Part shown: positions 1 to 11,033 of the stretch, one piece after another
Numbering within the stretch: position 1 is the first letter of the stretch
Layout of the letters: each line of letters begins with the position of its first letter
Notes under the pieces: generated by a model
What the model was told of the DNA's origin: nothing
What the model saw: the letters and a program-made list of their open reading frames with translations, nothing else
The model's database searches: none
NCBI RefSeq assembly: GCF_041146795.1
Contig: NC_135170.1
Location: 19,462,033 to 19,526,032 of the forward strand
Direction of reading: 5' to 3'
Origin: Maylandia zebra
Lineage: Eukaryota > Chordata > Actinopteri > Cichliformes > Cichlidae
Length of the DNA stretch: 64,000 nucleotides
Position numbers and translations under genes: made by a program

Positions 1-1170
1 TCATTTAAACTTGTTGGTTTTCTAGCACAGACTCAGATTTTAATCTTAAAGCATTAAGCATACAATAGGGTTGAGATCAGGGCTTTGGGAAGACCATTCC
101 AAAAGTGTCAGCCTGCTTTTATCTATTCCAAATGCAGTTTTGATTTGTGTTTAGGATCATGGCCCTGGTGGGACACCCAACTGTGTTGGAGTTTCACTTA
201 TCTAGCTGTTGATTTGAGGTGAAGTTGAAGAATTTGGAGATAGTCCTCCTTCCTCATTATTCCAACTTCTTTGTGCAATGTACCAGTACCACTGGCAGCT
301 AAACAGTCTCAGAGCATGATACTACCACCACCATGCTTGACATTACAGCGTTAGATACAGTGTTCTTAGGTGCCTTTACTCCTCCAAAGTAGTAAAGGAG
401 AGGCCTCTTGTGGGAAGCGTGACCATAAAGCTTTTCTCCAGAAGGCATTCAGCTTGTCCATGTGTGGAAATTTGAGTAAAGCCTGAAGGTGTCCACTTTG
501 GAGCAGGGGCTTCTTTCTTGGTCGGCACCCTCTCAGACTACGTCCACACTAGCCCGGATAGATTTGAAAACGTCGTTTTAGAAAGTCTGCGTTTTTGAGT
601 GTCCACACTGCGACGGGACAGCTCTGTTTTCAAATGTATGCGTTTTCAAAACGCCGTCTCAGTGTGGACGGGAGGCCAAAACGGAGAGAAAACGATGCAT
701 TTTCAAATGAAAACGCATTAGTGTGGACGTAGCCTCAGTTCATGATGATGTAAAGCTTGTTTCACTGTGGCAGTGACACTGGTGTTCCAGCAGTCTTTTA
801 TGGCAGGCTTGAGTCTTGGTGGTTCCTGGGTTGTTCCTAAACATCTTAACCAGTTGCTTTTAAACTGAGGGTGACCGCTGGGGTCTTCTTCAGATCTTGG
901 CAAAGTGGTGACATATCTGAAAAACTTTACTTCAGATATTTTTTGTTTGAATCCATGATTGTGATATCTGCAGTTGTTTAGAAATGGCTCCAAGAGACTC
1001 ACCCACCTTGTGTAAATCTACAATTCTCCATCTTAGATCTTCACTAAATGCCTTTCAGTGAAGAACAGCATTAAGTGAGCGTATGTAAAGGTTTGACCCT
1101 ATGTGGATTAGAGAAAATCCAAAATAAACCCAAACTTGTACACTAAATTCTTGTTTTATAAAGTAATTAA
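1..1170 (-). mobile_element. Tc1/mariner-like DNA transposon relic, cut by the window edge
   Basis: The reverse complement of about 100-330 reads as a decayed Tc1-family transposase: the frame contains VKHGGGSIML followed by a degraded WGCF-like block, the usual catalytic-core landmark of Tc1 elements. The minus-strand 5' side continues to about 1000, and about 1080-1170 looks like a subterminal or terminal-repeat region. Frames are interrupted, so the copy is dead. It lies in a khsrp intron whose downstream exons are off the window. A smaller inverted-repeat element is nested within it near 538-735. The family is fairly sure; the exact ends are not. Confidence 0.6.
538..735. mobile_element. 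Small non-autonomous element (MITE) with inverted ends, nested in the Tc1 relic
   Basis: The ends carry a clear inverted repeat: CTACGTCCACACTA near 540 is mirrored by TAGTGTGGACGTAG near 720-733. The interior is rich in runs such as GAAAACG, and about 600-675 repeats the GTGTCCACAC/AGTGTGGAC motif in both orientations. It is about 200 bp long with no coding capacity. Flanking CCTCAG-like sequence on both sides could be an imperfect target duplication. Length and structure fit a hAT- or PiggyBac-type MITE, but I cannot assign a family. Confidence 0.55.
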
Positions 1171-1275
1171 AGATGCATGCTGTACAATCATTTCACCCTG
1201 AAAAAAGAAAACCCCAAATTACACTGACATTCACGCCCAGGATGAGTATCTGTAGACGACGAGTGCAACCAGTAC

Positions 1276-4200
1276 CTGGAGCTATCTGAACCTTGCAACC
1301 CGACTCTTGCTGTATCTTATTGATCTGTTCACCGCCACGGCCAATAACTGAAGAGAGAAGGTGGGGTTTAAAAAAAAGTGTGGTATACAGTACGTGTTAA
1401 AATAAAGCTGGGCTACACTCACTGAGTCCCACCATACTGTCTGGAACACTGTACTCCTCTGTGGTGGAGGTGGGTCTGATGCCATGATTACAGGAGGGAT
1501 ACAAAGGTGGGGGGGAAAAAAGCAATAAATCAGACAATAGCAAAGTCAGATTAATACACAGTCACCTGAGAGGTACGAGATCTCACCTTTGCTGTGCAAG
1601 AGCAGCTAGCTGTGCACCAATAGCTGAATGAGAAAACAAGGCAGGGGAGAGGTTTAGGATTACCAACGGACTAATGTGGAGGACGCAGACACCCACTGTT
1701 GACTGTAGGTCACAAATAACAATGCATGCAACAGTAAGATGAACTCACACAGCGCTTTGGCTGACTCCAAGTCACTCTGAGCAGCCAGCTTCTTGGTATC
1801 TGGCTCATCTGTCAGAGGAGGAAATGAAATGAATGTTCATAGGAGACTCCCTGGAACTAAAATAATCACAAAGCGAAATAAAGGTGCAGTCACCAGTATT
1901 TGTGTCCTCTAGCTGTCGTTTCTGCGCAGTGAAGGGAAAACTATCTGGAGCAGTGCTGTTGTTCACAGGAGGACCAGCGTCGCCCCCGATCTTAGCTGCG
2001 ATCTGAAACACAAGCAGAAGATTTGCCAGATAGTTCACTGTAGTGCAGCAGATCTACAGTATTACTGCTTTTTAATGATTTTTACACATTTTTCTGATTT
2101 CCCCCCAAGCTCCCTCCTTGGGGTTAACCCACCCACGGAAATCCTGGGAATGCCTCTGGCGTGACTGTAGTTTATTTTATGGATCAGATCCACCATTACA
2201 TTAAGATAAATAGAGTATTTTTTTTAATGAGCTATGTGATGGATACTGATGTGTTCAGGCCTGAGGTTGGGAAGAGTCCCACAGCTCTGGAAAACCTCCT
2301 GTGTTGTACCAGTGCCAAAGACTTCACGCCCCAAGGACCTCAACAGCTACAGGCCGGTGGCTCTGACATCCCACCTGATGAAGACCCTGGAGCGGTTGGT
2401 CCTGGCTCAGCTTCGGCGCCTAATAAGCTCATCACTGGACCCACTTCAGTTTGCCTACCAGCCTGGCATTGGAGCGGATGATGCAGTCATTCACCTCCTA
2501 CATCGTTCCCTCGCTCACCTGGAGACCGCTGGAAGCACTGTGAGAATCATGTTCTTTGATTTCTCCAGTGCCTTCAACACCATTCTTCCCTCGGTTCTAA
2601 AGGACAAGCTGGTGAACTCTGGAGTGGACCATCACCTCACTACCTGGATCCTGGACTACCTCACCGACCGACCACAGTATGTGAGGACTCAGGGCTGTGT
2701 GTCGGACAGGGTCGTCTGCAGTACGGGGGCCCCACAGGGAACGGTTCTGGCTCCGTTCCTCTTCACCATCTACACTGCAGACTTCTCCCACAATTCCACC
2801 CAGTGCTTCCTGCAGAAGTTCTCTGATGACTCTGCAATAGTCGGCCTCATCACTGATGGGGACGACAAGGAGTACAGAGGTCTGACCCAAGACTTTGTGG
2901 ACTGGTGCCAGCTGAACTACCTCCAGATCAACGCCAGTAAAACCAAGGAACTGGTGGTAGACTTCCGCAGGCACAAGCATTCTCCACTGCAACCACTGAA
3001 CATCCAAGGTATGGACATTGAGGCTGTGGACAGCTACAGGTACCTTGGTGTTCATCTGAACAACAGACTGGACTGGACTCATAACTCAGACGCCCTCTAC
3101 AGGAAAGGGCAGAGCAGGTTGTACCTGCTGCGGAGACTCAGGTCGTTTGGGGTGGAGGGCCCACTCCTGAAGACCTTCTATGACTCTGTGGTGGCCTCAG
3201 CCATCTTTTATGGCGTGGTCTGCTGGGGCGGCAGCATCTCTGCTGGGGACAGGAAGAGACTGAACAGGGTGATCCGAAGGGCCAGCTCTGTTCTAGGATG
3301 CCCTCTGGACCCAGTGGAGGTGGTGAGTGACAGGAGAACGGCGGCTAAGCTGTCATCCCTGATGGACAACATCTCCCACCCCATGCAGCAGACTGTGACA
3401 GCACTGAGCAGCTCCTTCAGTGGGAGACTGCGGCACCCACGGTGTGGGACGGAGAGATTTCGCAGGTCTTTCCTCCCCACTGCTGTCAGACTCCATAATA
3501 AAGACTTTAACTGATCAAGCACACACATCCATACATATGCAATAATACTAAGTGCAATAATCCTTTCTGTCATCGTTGTATTTTTACTCAGTTGTATATA
3601 GCATTTGTATTTGTATTCTATTTTTATCTTATTGTATATTTATTTTATTTTATTCTACTGTATATAGTATTTTATTTTATTCTATTCTGTACAGTTGTGT
3701 ACTGTATTTATTCTTATTGTATTCTAATTTTTGCCTCATAACTTTTGCACTGTCCACTTCCTGCTGTGACAAAACAAATTTCCCACGTGTGGGACTAATA
3801 AAGGTTATCTTATCTTATCTTTTCTATTCTTTGGCCTTGAGCAGCACACACCTGAATTATCCTGAAACACCTTTATATAAACTACTAACATTCATAATGT
3901 AGCTCAGCGCAGAGGAAGAAGCTGGTAGTGAAGTGAAGATAATAATGTTCTCTGAAGGTTTTCAGTGTTGTCACACTGGATATTTGGTGGGACGCTGAAA
4001 CTGTCCGGCCTCAGTTAAAGCTAACGCTGACATGTGATGGATGAAGCGGCAGAGGTGTGCCTGACTGTAGACACATTCACCATGAAGTGTTCGAATGTCA
4101 AATTTAACCTGGTCTCAGGTGTGTCCGCCTTCATACATGCTAGCTTCTTAGCTGTCTGTCTCATCCCTGCCTCACCTGCCGGGCCCGCTGCACCGCGTCC

Positions 4201-4304
4201 GCAAACGCATCCTTCTTGGCGCCCCCCGCTCCGTTCCCCACAGCCGCCTGTCCGGGCAGAGGAGCCCCGGGGACGGGCGGAGGTACCGCGTTGTACTCCG
4301 ACAT
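1276..4304 (-). CDS. khsrp: KH-type splicing regulatory protein (FUBP family), N-terminal part, six exons
   Basis: Exons on the minus strand: 4176-4304 (start codon at 4304), 1894-2002, 1749-1808, 1587-1623, 1423-1475 and 1276-1347, all with GT-AG borders and matching phases. The protein begins [19 protein letters not shown], a Pro/Gly/Ala-rich head. It then reads [48 protein letters not shown] and [19 protein letters not shown], which is the start of the first KH domain with its GXXG-type loop (GRGG). KHSRP binds AU-rich elements and U-rich intronic sites to promote mRNA decay, splicing and miRNA maturation. VNNST and QKRQLED favour KHSRP over FUBP1 and FUBP3. The exon 3 donor is placed at 1748 because only that site keeps phase. 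KH1 completion and KH2-4 lie left of position 1. Intron 1 holds an antisense Rex1 LINE. Confidence 0.85.
2243..3824 (+). mobile_element. Rex1 (Babar) LINE, 5'-truncated, with long reverse transcriptase frame
   Basis: An open frame at 2249-3514 (421 aa) covers most of a CR1/L2-group reverse transcriptase: [25 protein letters not shown] (catalytic Asp), [22 protein letters not shown] (an SDD variant of the YADD box), [15 protein letters not shown] and YRYLGVHLN. The DNA at about 2561-2581 (TTCTCCAGTGCCTTCAACACC minus its last base within the 20-base limit) matches, as I recall it, the forward primer used to amplify Rex1 from fish. The 3' side is AT-rich (3580-3720) and ends in ATCTT repeats at about 3807-3824, fitting the Rex1 tail. 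No endonuclease domain is present, so it is a 5'-truncated copy. The long intact frame suggests a fairly recent insertion, antisense inside khsrp intron 1. Confidence 0.85.
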
Positions 4305-5131
4305 GGTATCCAGAAAAGACCGAAGAGGAGAGAGAAGCAGAAAGCCGGGATCAGAGCTACGCAGGAGTGGGATGGGAAGTCAAGAAAGTGACGGGAAGGA
4401 TATCGCCGGTTGGAGACACGACGGAGGCCGGCGAGGATCATTCGCAATTTTATTGTTGTTTTGGTGGTAGCTGATTTATTATCATAGAAAACATGATCAA
4501 AGCTCATATGCAGGATGTAAAAGAGACTTTTTATTTTAAAAAAAATAGTTGTGCTTGAGCGATTTAACAGCCTATCCAAAGCCCAATAACTTATGTTTTT
4601 TTAAATAGATTTTGTATTATGAACAAAAAATATAAAAAGGAAAAGTAACCGAACTTTAATTGTGGTGGGATACAGGTGCAATATAGCAGAAATGAACTAC
4701 TTTGGTCCAGCACTACAGTAAACATGGTTTAGGTATTTTCCACCTCCGTCCCAAGTTACTTACATCTTCCCAATAAGATGACTCTTGCTTAAAAATATAA
4801 AACTGCAGTCGACCTTTCAAGTCTGTTTTCTGAGTAAAGTTTGAGCCAAATCATGAAACACTTGAAATGCAATTATCGTAATAAACTCAGCAACCATTTC
4901 AGATTTTTTAAAATCAGCTGTGATTCTTATGGTGCACTTCTATGAAATGCGATCTAATATCAGCTGTACTTGTACTCCAAGTTTCTAGTATCGGAGAGAC
5001 TTGGGCTATATGTGTCTTATGGACTTTGAATCAACACTGGGACAAATATTTTGTCATGTATTCAAGTAACTGTGAGTGGAGCTGTGGAACACGCAAGATT
5101 TCTTTGATGGCTTGTCGATTTCTAACATATC
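4305..5131. other. Intergenic region upstream of khsrp, no gene seen
   Basis: This stretch begins with the khsrp promoter side and 5' UTR: 4305-4450 is GC-richer and holds CpG sites, while the rest is AT-rich. Open frames at 4034-4474 and 4216-4470 are antisense shadows of khsrp exon 1. Past 4480 I see no protein-like frame, RNA gene or recognisable repeat. Confidence 0.5.
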
Positions 5132-5198
5132 TCCCAGGAAGTCAATATAGGTTCTCCTCTATATTGACTTCCTGGGAGTCAATATAGAGGAGAACCTT
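5132..5198. repeat. Compound fold-back at the 5' end of an L2 fragment
   Basis: CCCAGGAAGTCAATATA (5132-5148) is followed by its inverse TATATTGACTTCCTGGG (5161-5177). GGTTCTCCTCTATATTGACT is likewise inverted as AGTCAATATAGAGGAGAACC. The two overlapping hairpins sit exactly where the sense L2 coding sequence begins. Confidence 0.75.
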
Positions 5199-5875
5199 TC
5201 CTGGAGTGTGAACACCTCCGAGCTGCTGAAAAAGGCCCAACAGAGACTGTACTTCCTGAGAATTCTCAGGAGGAATAACATCACACAGAAACTGCTGGTG
5301 TCCTTCTACAGAGCCACCATTGAGAGTGTTCTAACTTACTGCATATGTATTTGGTACACTAGCTGCACAGGGGCTCAGAGGAAAGCACTCCAAGGGATCA
5401 TTAACACCGCCCAAAAGATCACTGGCTGCCCTCTCCCCACACTGGAAGTTCTACACAATGCCCACTGTTTTAAAAAGGCCCAAAACATCATAAAAGACAC
5501 CTCACATCCTGGCCACTCCCTGTTCGAACTGTTGCCCTCAGGCAGACGGTACAGGGCAATCAGAGCAAGGACTAATAGACTCAAACACAGCTGTTATCCA
5601 ACTGCAATAACACATCTGAATACTACAAAAAAATGTCCATCACGCCACTCTTGTGTTAATCCATGCACGGTCTGAAGCATGTGTGTGGGAATGTATGTGA
5701 ATGTTTTACTGTTACATCTTATTAGTATTTTAAGTATTCTATCTATTTTATTTATTGAATTTTATTGTTTTATTTATATTTTGATATTGCTAGGGATGAT
5801 GCAATGATCGGGGACCATTCTTCATTTCGTTGTTCTCGTGACAATGACAATAAAGTTTCTGATTCTGATTCTGAT
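5178..5875 (+). mobile_element. L2/CR1-type LINE 3' end
   Basis: The frame at 5208-5675 (155 aa) is the C-terminal region of an L2-group reverse transcriptase: KKAQQRLYFLRILRR, FYRATIESVLTYCI, GAQRKALQGI, LPSGRRYRAIRARTNRLK. It is followed by a short 3' UTR and the classic tail of repeated TTCTGA units (5857-5875). It is heavily 5'-truncated. The upstream fold-back suggests that insertion involved an inversion of the 5' part. Confidence 0.85.
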
Positions 5876-6170
5876 CAATGACACCGTAAATTTGTAGTTT
5901 TTTTAAAAAAAAATAATGCATTGTATTAGTTGCATCTTTAAAATATGTTTATCAAAATGTGTAATTCTAATGATTATTTAAACATAATTTTATGCAGTAA
6001 AATATATGGAAATTAAATTAGGGCATTAACAGATGGAACTAAGTTTTTTACACTGCAGCATTTTGCTGTAAATTCTTTTCTTAGAGTGAAAGTACTGGGT
6101 TGCAAAATTATTACAGTCTACATTTCAAAGTTGTTGTTTTTTATCACAAGCAAAATACAGAAAACAGTCA
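5876..6170. other. AT-rich intergenic sequence
   Basis: Between the L2 tail and the GIMAP 3' end I see only AT-rich unique sequence. There is no frame, RNA gene or recognisable repeat. Confidence 0.5.
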
Positions 6171-6474
6171 AACATAAAATCTTTATTGAATTCTTAACGT
6201 TGAACCATTTAATGTAGAATCAGGGGCAAATATAAGGTTTGGGCTAGGGTGGCATCAGCCGTTTTGACAACGAGAATCTGCTAACTATATTAAAACCAAC
6301 TGAAGGTTGCATAGCTTATTACATAAAAAAATAACCTATTTTTAAAAAATCAGGATCTTAGTACCTCTGTTTCAATCCAGTTTTTTTAGTTTGCTTAGCA
6401 AGTTCCTGCATTTGAGTTTTTATAGAGTTTTTCTTCTAATGAATAACTATCTTGTCCGTTGTGGGAATTGCTGG

Positions 6475-8085
6475 TTAATCATTTTCATCAGGCAGAGGAC
6501 TTTCATCCACATGACTGGCTGAGGCGCTCATGCTGCCAATCCCCGAGGTGACATCAGAGTTTCCAGCTCTGGTCTTCAGCCATTCAGACACTTTGGCACG
6601 TGCTCTTTGATTAAAAAGTTCTGACATGTTCCCGAACTCGGAGGGAACGTCTCCGCACACTGAAACAGAAATTGAATGCTATTTGATATCATACCCACAA
6701 GTAAAAATATAAAACAAATTCAGAGTTTTCTCTAATTAATATCAACTCACTGCTTGGAATGAAAACTCCATCCAAGCTGGCTCCTCGCTTCACAAATGGT
6801 TGTTTTGGTTCTTCTGGTTCATTTACAACAGCTCTCAACATTCGGTCTATCAGCTCTTGCTCCCTCCTGTTCCACTCTTCTTCTGTCAGCACAGGCTGTT
6901 TTTTCCCTTGTTTGCTTTCAGCAGTGAAGCATTGTTCCTTGTTCCGTGTAATCAAATCAATTATTTTTTGGAAGAGCAGTTTGACAGGAAAATGATAACC
7001 CAAACTATGGCAGTTGAGGACATGATATCTGTACCCACACTTTTCCACCAGCCACTGGAGGCTTTTCCCCTCTCCTGCAATGTGCTCCTCAATGAGTCTG
7101 TCATTCAGCCAGTCTCCCCAGGTGAACAACACCATGCAATGTCTCCACACTCTCTCTCCAAAGGGCATCAAAAGCTCAACCAGTGCTTTGTGGTCTTCCT
7201 CTGTGAATGCTTTGGAAATGGGAACAACCAAGAGAAAAACATGAGGGCCTGGAGCGCACATGGAGACGCTGCGGAGAACTTCTTCTTTTAGCCAGACAGG
7301 AGCCGTCGTGTCTGCAGGCCAGCCTGGAGTCTCAACGACTGCAACATTTATTCCACCTAAATTTCCTTCATGCTTTACACACTTTTCTGTTCTTCTCTGG
7401 TCCTCGAATTCCTGCACAATTTTTTTTTTATTTAACAATTGTTACAGATCTGATAAATTAAATTAAATCTTATCCTTTCTATATCACATTTCAATTCAGG
7501 CAGCATATTGGGTTACCTTTTTCAACAAACTTCTCTCAAATATTGTTTTGAAAAAGATTTTGTTTCCTGCCATACTCTTCCCAGATTCCTCTCTGCCAAG
7601 CAGTACAATCCTCAGGTCAGTGATTTTCAGCCTCTCTCCTGTAAAAAAGTAAAGTTTAAACTGAAAGAGTGACTAAAATAATGCCATAATTATTTGATGA
7701 TTTTTTGATTACCTTCAAATAACTTTCCCAGTATTCTTGATTGTCTTTCAGTGGTCTTTCTGATCCTTCTAGCTAATTTTCCTTCTGCCTCTTTTCTGGC
7801 CTCCAGCTGTGCTTCACGATCCGGATCAACTTCATAATGTGAGTTTTCATTTCCTGCCCACATCTCTTCAATCTTCTCCAGGAGATCTTGTACCTGCATC
7901 TCATCATTATCCTTCATGTTGTCCAGGACGTGGTACCTGTTCCCACACTGCTTCATCAGCCACTGCAGACCTTCCTCACTCTCTATACGTTCTTCCACAG
8001 TCTTCACTCCCAGCCAATCACCTCTAGTGAACAGAACAATGGTGTGCTTCCAGACATCATCCCTAAACAGACTCATGTGCTCCTG
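6475..8085 (-). CDS. GIMAP8-like GTPase, 3' portion: end of AIG1 domain 2, AIG1 domain 3 and C-terminus
   Basis: Minus-strand coding exons: 7713-8085 (second half of AIG1 domain 2, cut at 8085 by the inserted element), 7517-7638, 6751-7411 and 6475-6659 (stop at 6475-6477). Domain 2 shows HTIVLFTRGDWLG (G4-like RGDW), MKQCGNRYHVLDN and a charged helical tail. Domain 3 shows LRIVLLGREESGKS (P-loop), VVETPGW (G3), PGPHVFLLVVP, FTWGDWLNDRL and EKCGYRYHVLN. The terminal exon is polar and acidic, with no transmembrane helix. GIMAPs are septin-like GTPases of lymphocyte survival and vesicle membranes. Borders and phases agree across all exons. A minus-strand AATAAA near 6180-6187 probably ends the transcript. 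The other half of this gene is at 20611-25436. Confidence 0.85.
8080..8085. repeat. Target-site duplication, left copy (CTCCTG)
   Basis: Six bases directly before the element, identical to the six directly after it (20611-20616). They lie inside the GIMAP AIG1 domain 2 exon. Confidence 0.9.
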
Positions 8086-8331
8086 AGTAGTAATACGATG
8101 GCACCTATCCAATATGGCGGCCAACCGGTTTCGTGCGTGTGCGCATGCGCGTTCAGTAATACGATGGCACCTATCCAAGATGGCGGCCAACCAAACCGGT
8201 TTGAGAACCGGTTTGACCGGTTTCGTGCGTGTGCGCATGCGCGTTCAGTAATTCGATGGCACTAGTCCAAGATGGCGGCCAACCAAACCGATTTGACCAG
8301 TTTCGTGTGTGTGTGCGCATGCGTGTTCAGG
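8086..8331 (+). repeat. Three terminal tandem units with YY1- and NRF1-like motifs (left end)
   Basis: The units start at 8086 (AGTAGTAATACGATGG), 8155 (AGTAATACGATGGCACC) and 8247 (AGTAATTCGATGGCACT), about 69-92 bp each. Each holds an ATGGCGGCCAACC block and a TGCGCATGCG block. AAGATGGCGGC (units 2 and 3) is the YY1 consensus, and TGCGCATGCGC (units 1 and 2) is the NRF1 consensus. An ACCGGTTT/AAACCGGT palindromic motif separates them. Binding is inference only. Confidence 0.8.
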
Positions 8332-8493
8332 TGTGGAAATACCACAGGGTATCAGAGGGGTTATATGAGTTTATGTGTTTTTAACGGGGTTTTAATTTAA
8401 TCAAACCATAGGGTTTTTAATTAAACTATTTTTTCACTTAGGTGTATCGCAACATTCAGTTATGCATGTGTTCTTAAAAGCAATTCTTTGTTT

Positions 8494-10279
8494 CTTGTTT
8501 CATTCTTGGCGGAGTGGAAGCTGTTTTGGTTCACAGTGCGCCTTAACAAAGAGGGTGTGCTCTAGTCAAAAGTGTTGGTAATAGTGTTTTAATCACACTA
8601 ATTTTCTAAATCTGACAATGTCTCAGCTTGCAGTGAGGCATGCATTTTATTTTATAAATGGCACAAATGGGAATTTCTTCTGAATGGGTGATGTCAGCAT
8701 GTTCACAAGCGTTTCATTTAATCAAACCCCTAGTTTTAATTTAACTAGTTTTTACACATCTACTGGGGTTTCTTTCCAGGGTTGATGCGATCATTTTATT
8801 TAAAAATCGGGATTTCGGAATGTTGAACTAAGAGTGAGACAAAACCAGCCAGCTAGTTTTTAACACAGTAAATGTTACAAATAGCATTCAGTCCTTTAGA
8901 AAATAAATGCTATAAGCAGCCAGTATCGCTCTTTTCATCAGCCCTTTAGAAAATAAACGCTACAGTGATACTTCTAAAACCAGTCGCCCAGACCCGCTCC
9001 AACTTTTCAACAGCTGGCTAATTGTTTGAATTTGTTCAGGATTGTAAAAGCCCACCGCTGGGTATCACTTAGTTGTTGAGAGCACCATGCGAACAAGGGC
9101 CCAGCCTATTGTTTAAAGTGGCCAGTATTGGCTCTTTTTGTAATTCCTCGACAAGGTAAATGGGGCAGTTGGTACCAGTCGGGTGGCGACCCCGCCTATT
9201 GTCTGAAGTATCGGCTCCTTTGTAATTCCTTGAGAAGACAAAAGCCCTGTAGGGTCTCATTTAAATTGATTGGAGACATCTTGTTTCATTCTTGGCGGAG
9301 TGGAAGCTGTTTTGGTTCACAGTGCGCCTTAACAAAGAGGGTGTGCTCTAGTCAAAAGTGTTGGTAATAGTGTTTTAATCACACTAATTTTCTAAATCTG
9401 ACAATGTCTCAGCTTGCGGTGAGGCATGCATTTTATTTTATAAACGGCACAAATGGGAATTTCTTCTGAATGGGTGATGTCAGCATGTTCACAAGCGTTT
9501 CATTTAATCAAACCCCTAGTTTTAATTTAACTAGTTTTTACACATCTACTGGGGTTTCTTTCCAGGGTTGATGCGATCATTTTATTTAAAAACGGATCAA
9601 ACGGGCCATTTCTTCTGTAAGGGGTTTCATGGTTTCAGAGTAGTTTTTAACACAACAGATAGTCGCAAATAACATTCAGCCCTTTAGAAAATAAACGCTA
9701 CAGTGATACTTCTAAAACACGCTGCACACAATGTCACCTTTTCCCCCAAAGCAGCCAGTATCGCTCTTTTCAAACTAATCGTCTTTTAAATACACTCATT
9801 TTGTGATTCTGGTGTCACACCATGCACCGATGCAAGCATTTTATTTATTTAAAAACGGATCAAACGGGCCATTTCTTCTGTAAGTGGTTTCATGGTTTCA
9901 GAGTAGTTTTTAACACAACAGATAGTCGCAAATAACATTCAGCCCTTTAGAAAATAAACGCTACAGTGATACTTCTAAAACCAGTCGCCCAGACCCGCTC
10001 CAACTTTTCAACAGCTGGCTAATTGTTTGAATTTGTTCAGGATTGTAAAAGCCCACCGCTGGGTATCACTTAGTTGTTGAGAGCACCATGCGAACAAGGG
10101 CCCAGCCTATTGTTTAAAGTGGCCAGTATTGGCTCTTTTTGTAATTCCTCGACAAGGTAAATGGGGCAGTTGGTACCAGTCGGGTGGCGACCCCGCCTAT
10201 TGTCTGAAGTATCGGCTCCTTTGTAATTCCTTGAGAAGACAAAAGCCCTGTAGGGCCTCATTTAAATTGATTGGAGACA
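8494..10279 (+). repeat. Duplicated subterminal blocks in the left arm
   Basis: Two long direct repeats interleave. 8494-8806 recurs at 9280-9592 (offset 786), and 8939-9278 recurs at 9940-10279 (offset 1,001). A shorter block around 9588-9720 recurs at about 9851-9976. No credible gene lies here; the short 63-79-codon frames appear twice only because the DNA is duplicated. The mirror set is at 18417-20202. Confidence 0.8.
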
Positions 10280-10306
10280 TACCTTTCTTTTTGGAAACAC
10301 CCACCC

Positions 10307-10316
10307 TATATAAAAA
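10307..10316 (+). promoter_or_regulatory. TATA-box-like promoter of the element, left arm
   Basis: TATATAAAAA lies about 110 bp before the first ATG-containing block and upstream of the leftward-to-centre reading genes. GT and AG splice-like borders between 10435 and 11050 suggest a short spliced leader region. The mirror copy is at 18380-18389. Confidence 0.45.
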
Positions 10317-11033
10317 ACACGCTCAGAGCCCGATACCCTGAGCCATTTACGCCTCAAGATTCGCTGCAGAGCACACCATTTTCTTTGCGATCATCAACAC
10401 TAACATCGTTCTTTATAACATGGACATCGTAAACGGTAAGTAAAACAAAACCTATTATTGGATTTTTAAAAAGTGTTATGTTAACATATTATAGGATATT
10501 CAAACTATCTTTTTTTCCTAAAACAAAAGCTTAATTTTTAGGAGTTCGGGAGAACGGCCCAGGACCCTTTTCTTTAGAAACGGGCGCTTTTACAGCTGGA
10601 ACTAGTTCTCTAACAGGCACAAGGTGTGTACAGCATTACTGGATTTTTAAACGTATGTATGTTTTAAACTAGCGATTGTTTTAAATTATGTAATAACGTT
10701 TTTGTTTGTTCCAGGGTTAACAAACTGAGCAGGAAAACATTCAGACACCGCTACCACAGAGCCCTACCTTACATCAGGTGTGTATACAACGGGATGTATA
10801 GTTGTGTATTTTTTTTTTTTTAAAGGGGTTTAAACAATTACAAATGTTCTAAACTGACCGTTTTACACCTACAGAGCCACGCCAGAGAACCGGGTGTGTG
10901 GAGAAGCAGGACCATCCCGAATAACGCACACTACAAGGTAAGCATAGGCATATATAAATTAGATAAAAAGAGATAGAGAGGGAGACACGCTTATTCAGTT
11001 TGAAATGGGTACATGTATAATATGTTTTAACAC

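Noticed and set aside
4034-4474. A 146-codon plus-strand frame
   Set aside because: It is antisense to khsrp exon 1 and its GC-rich leader.
9069-9260. A repeated 63-codon frame (also at 10070, 18435 and 19436)
   Set aside because: It is present four times only because the DNA block is duplicated within and between arms. It has no protein features.
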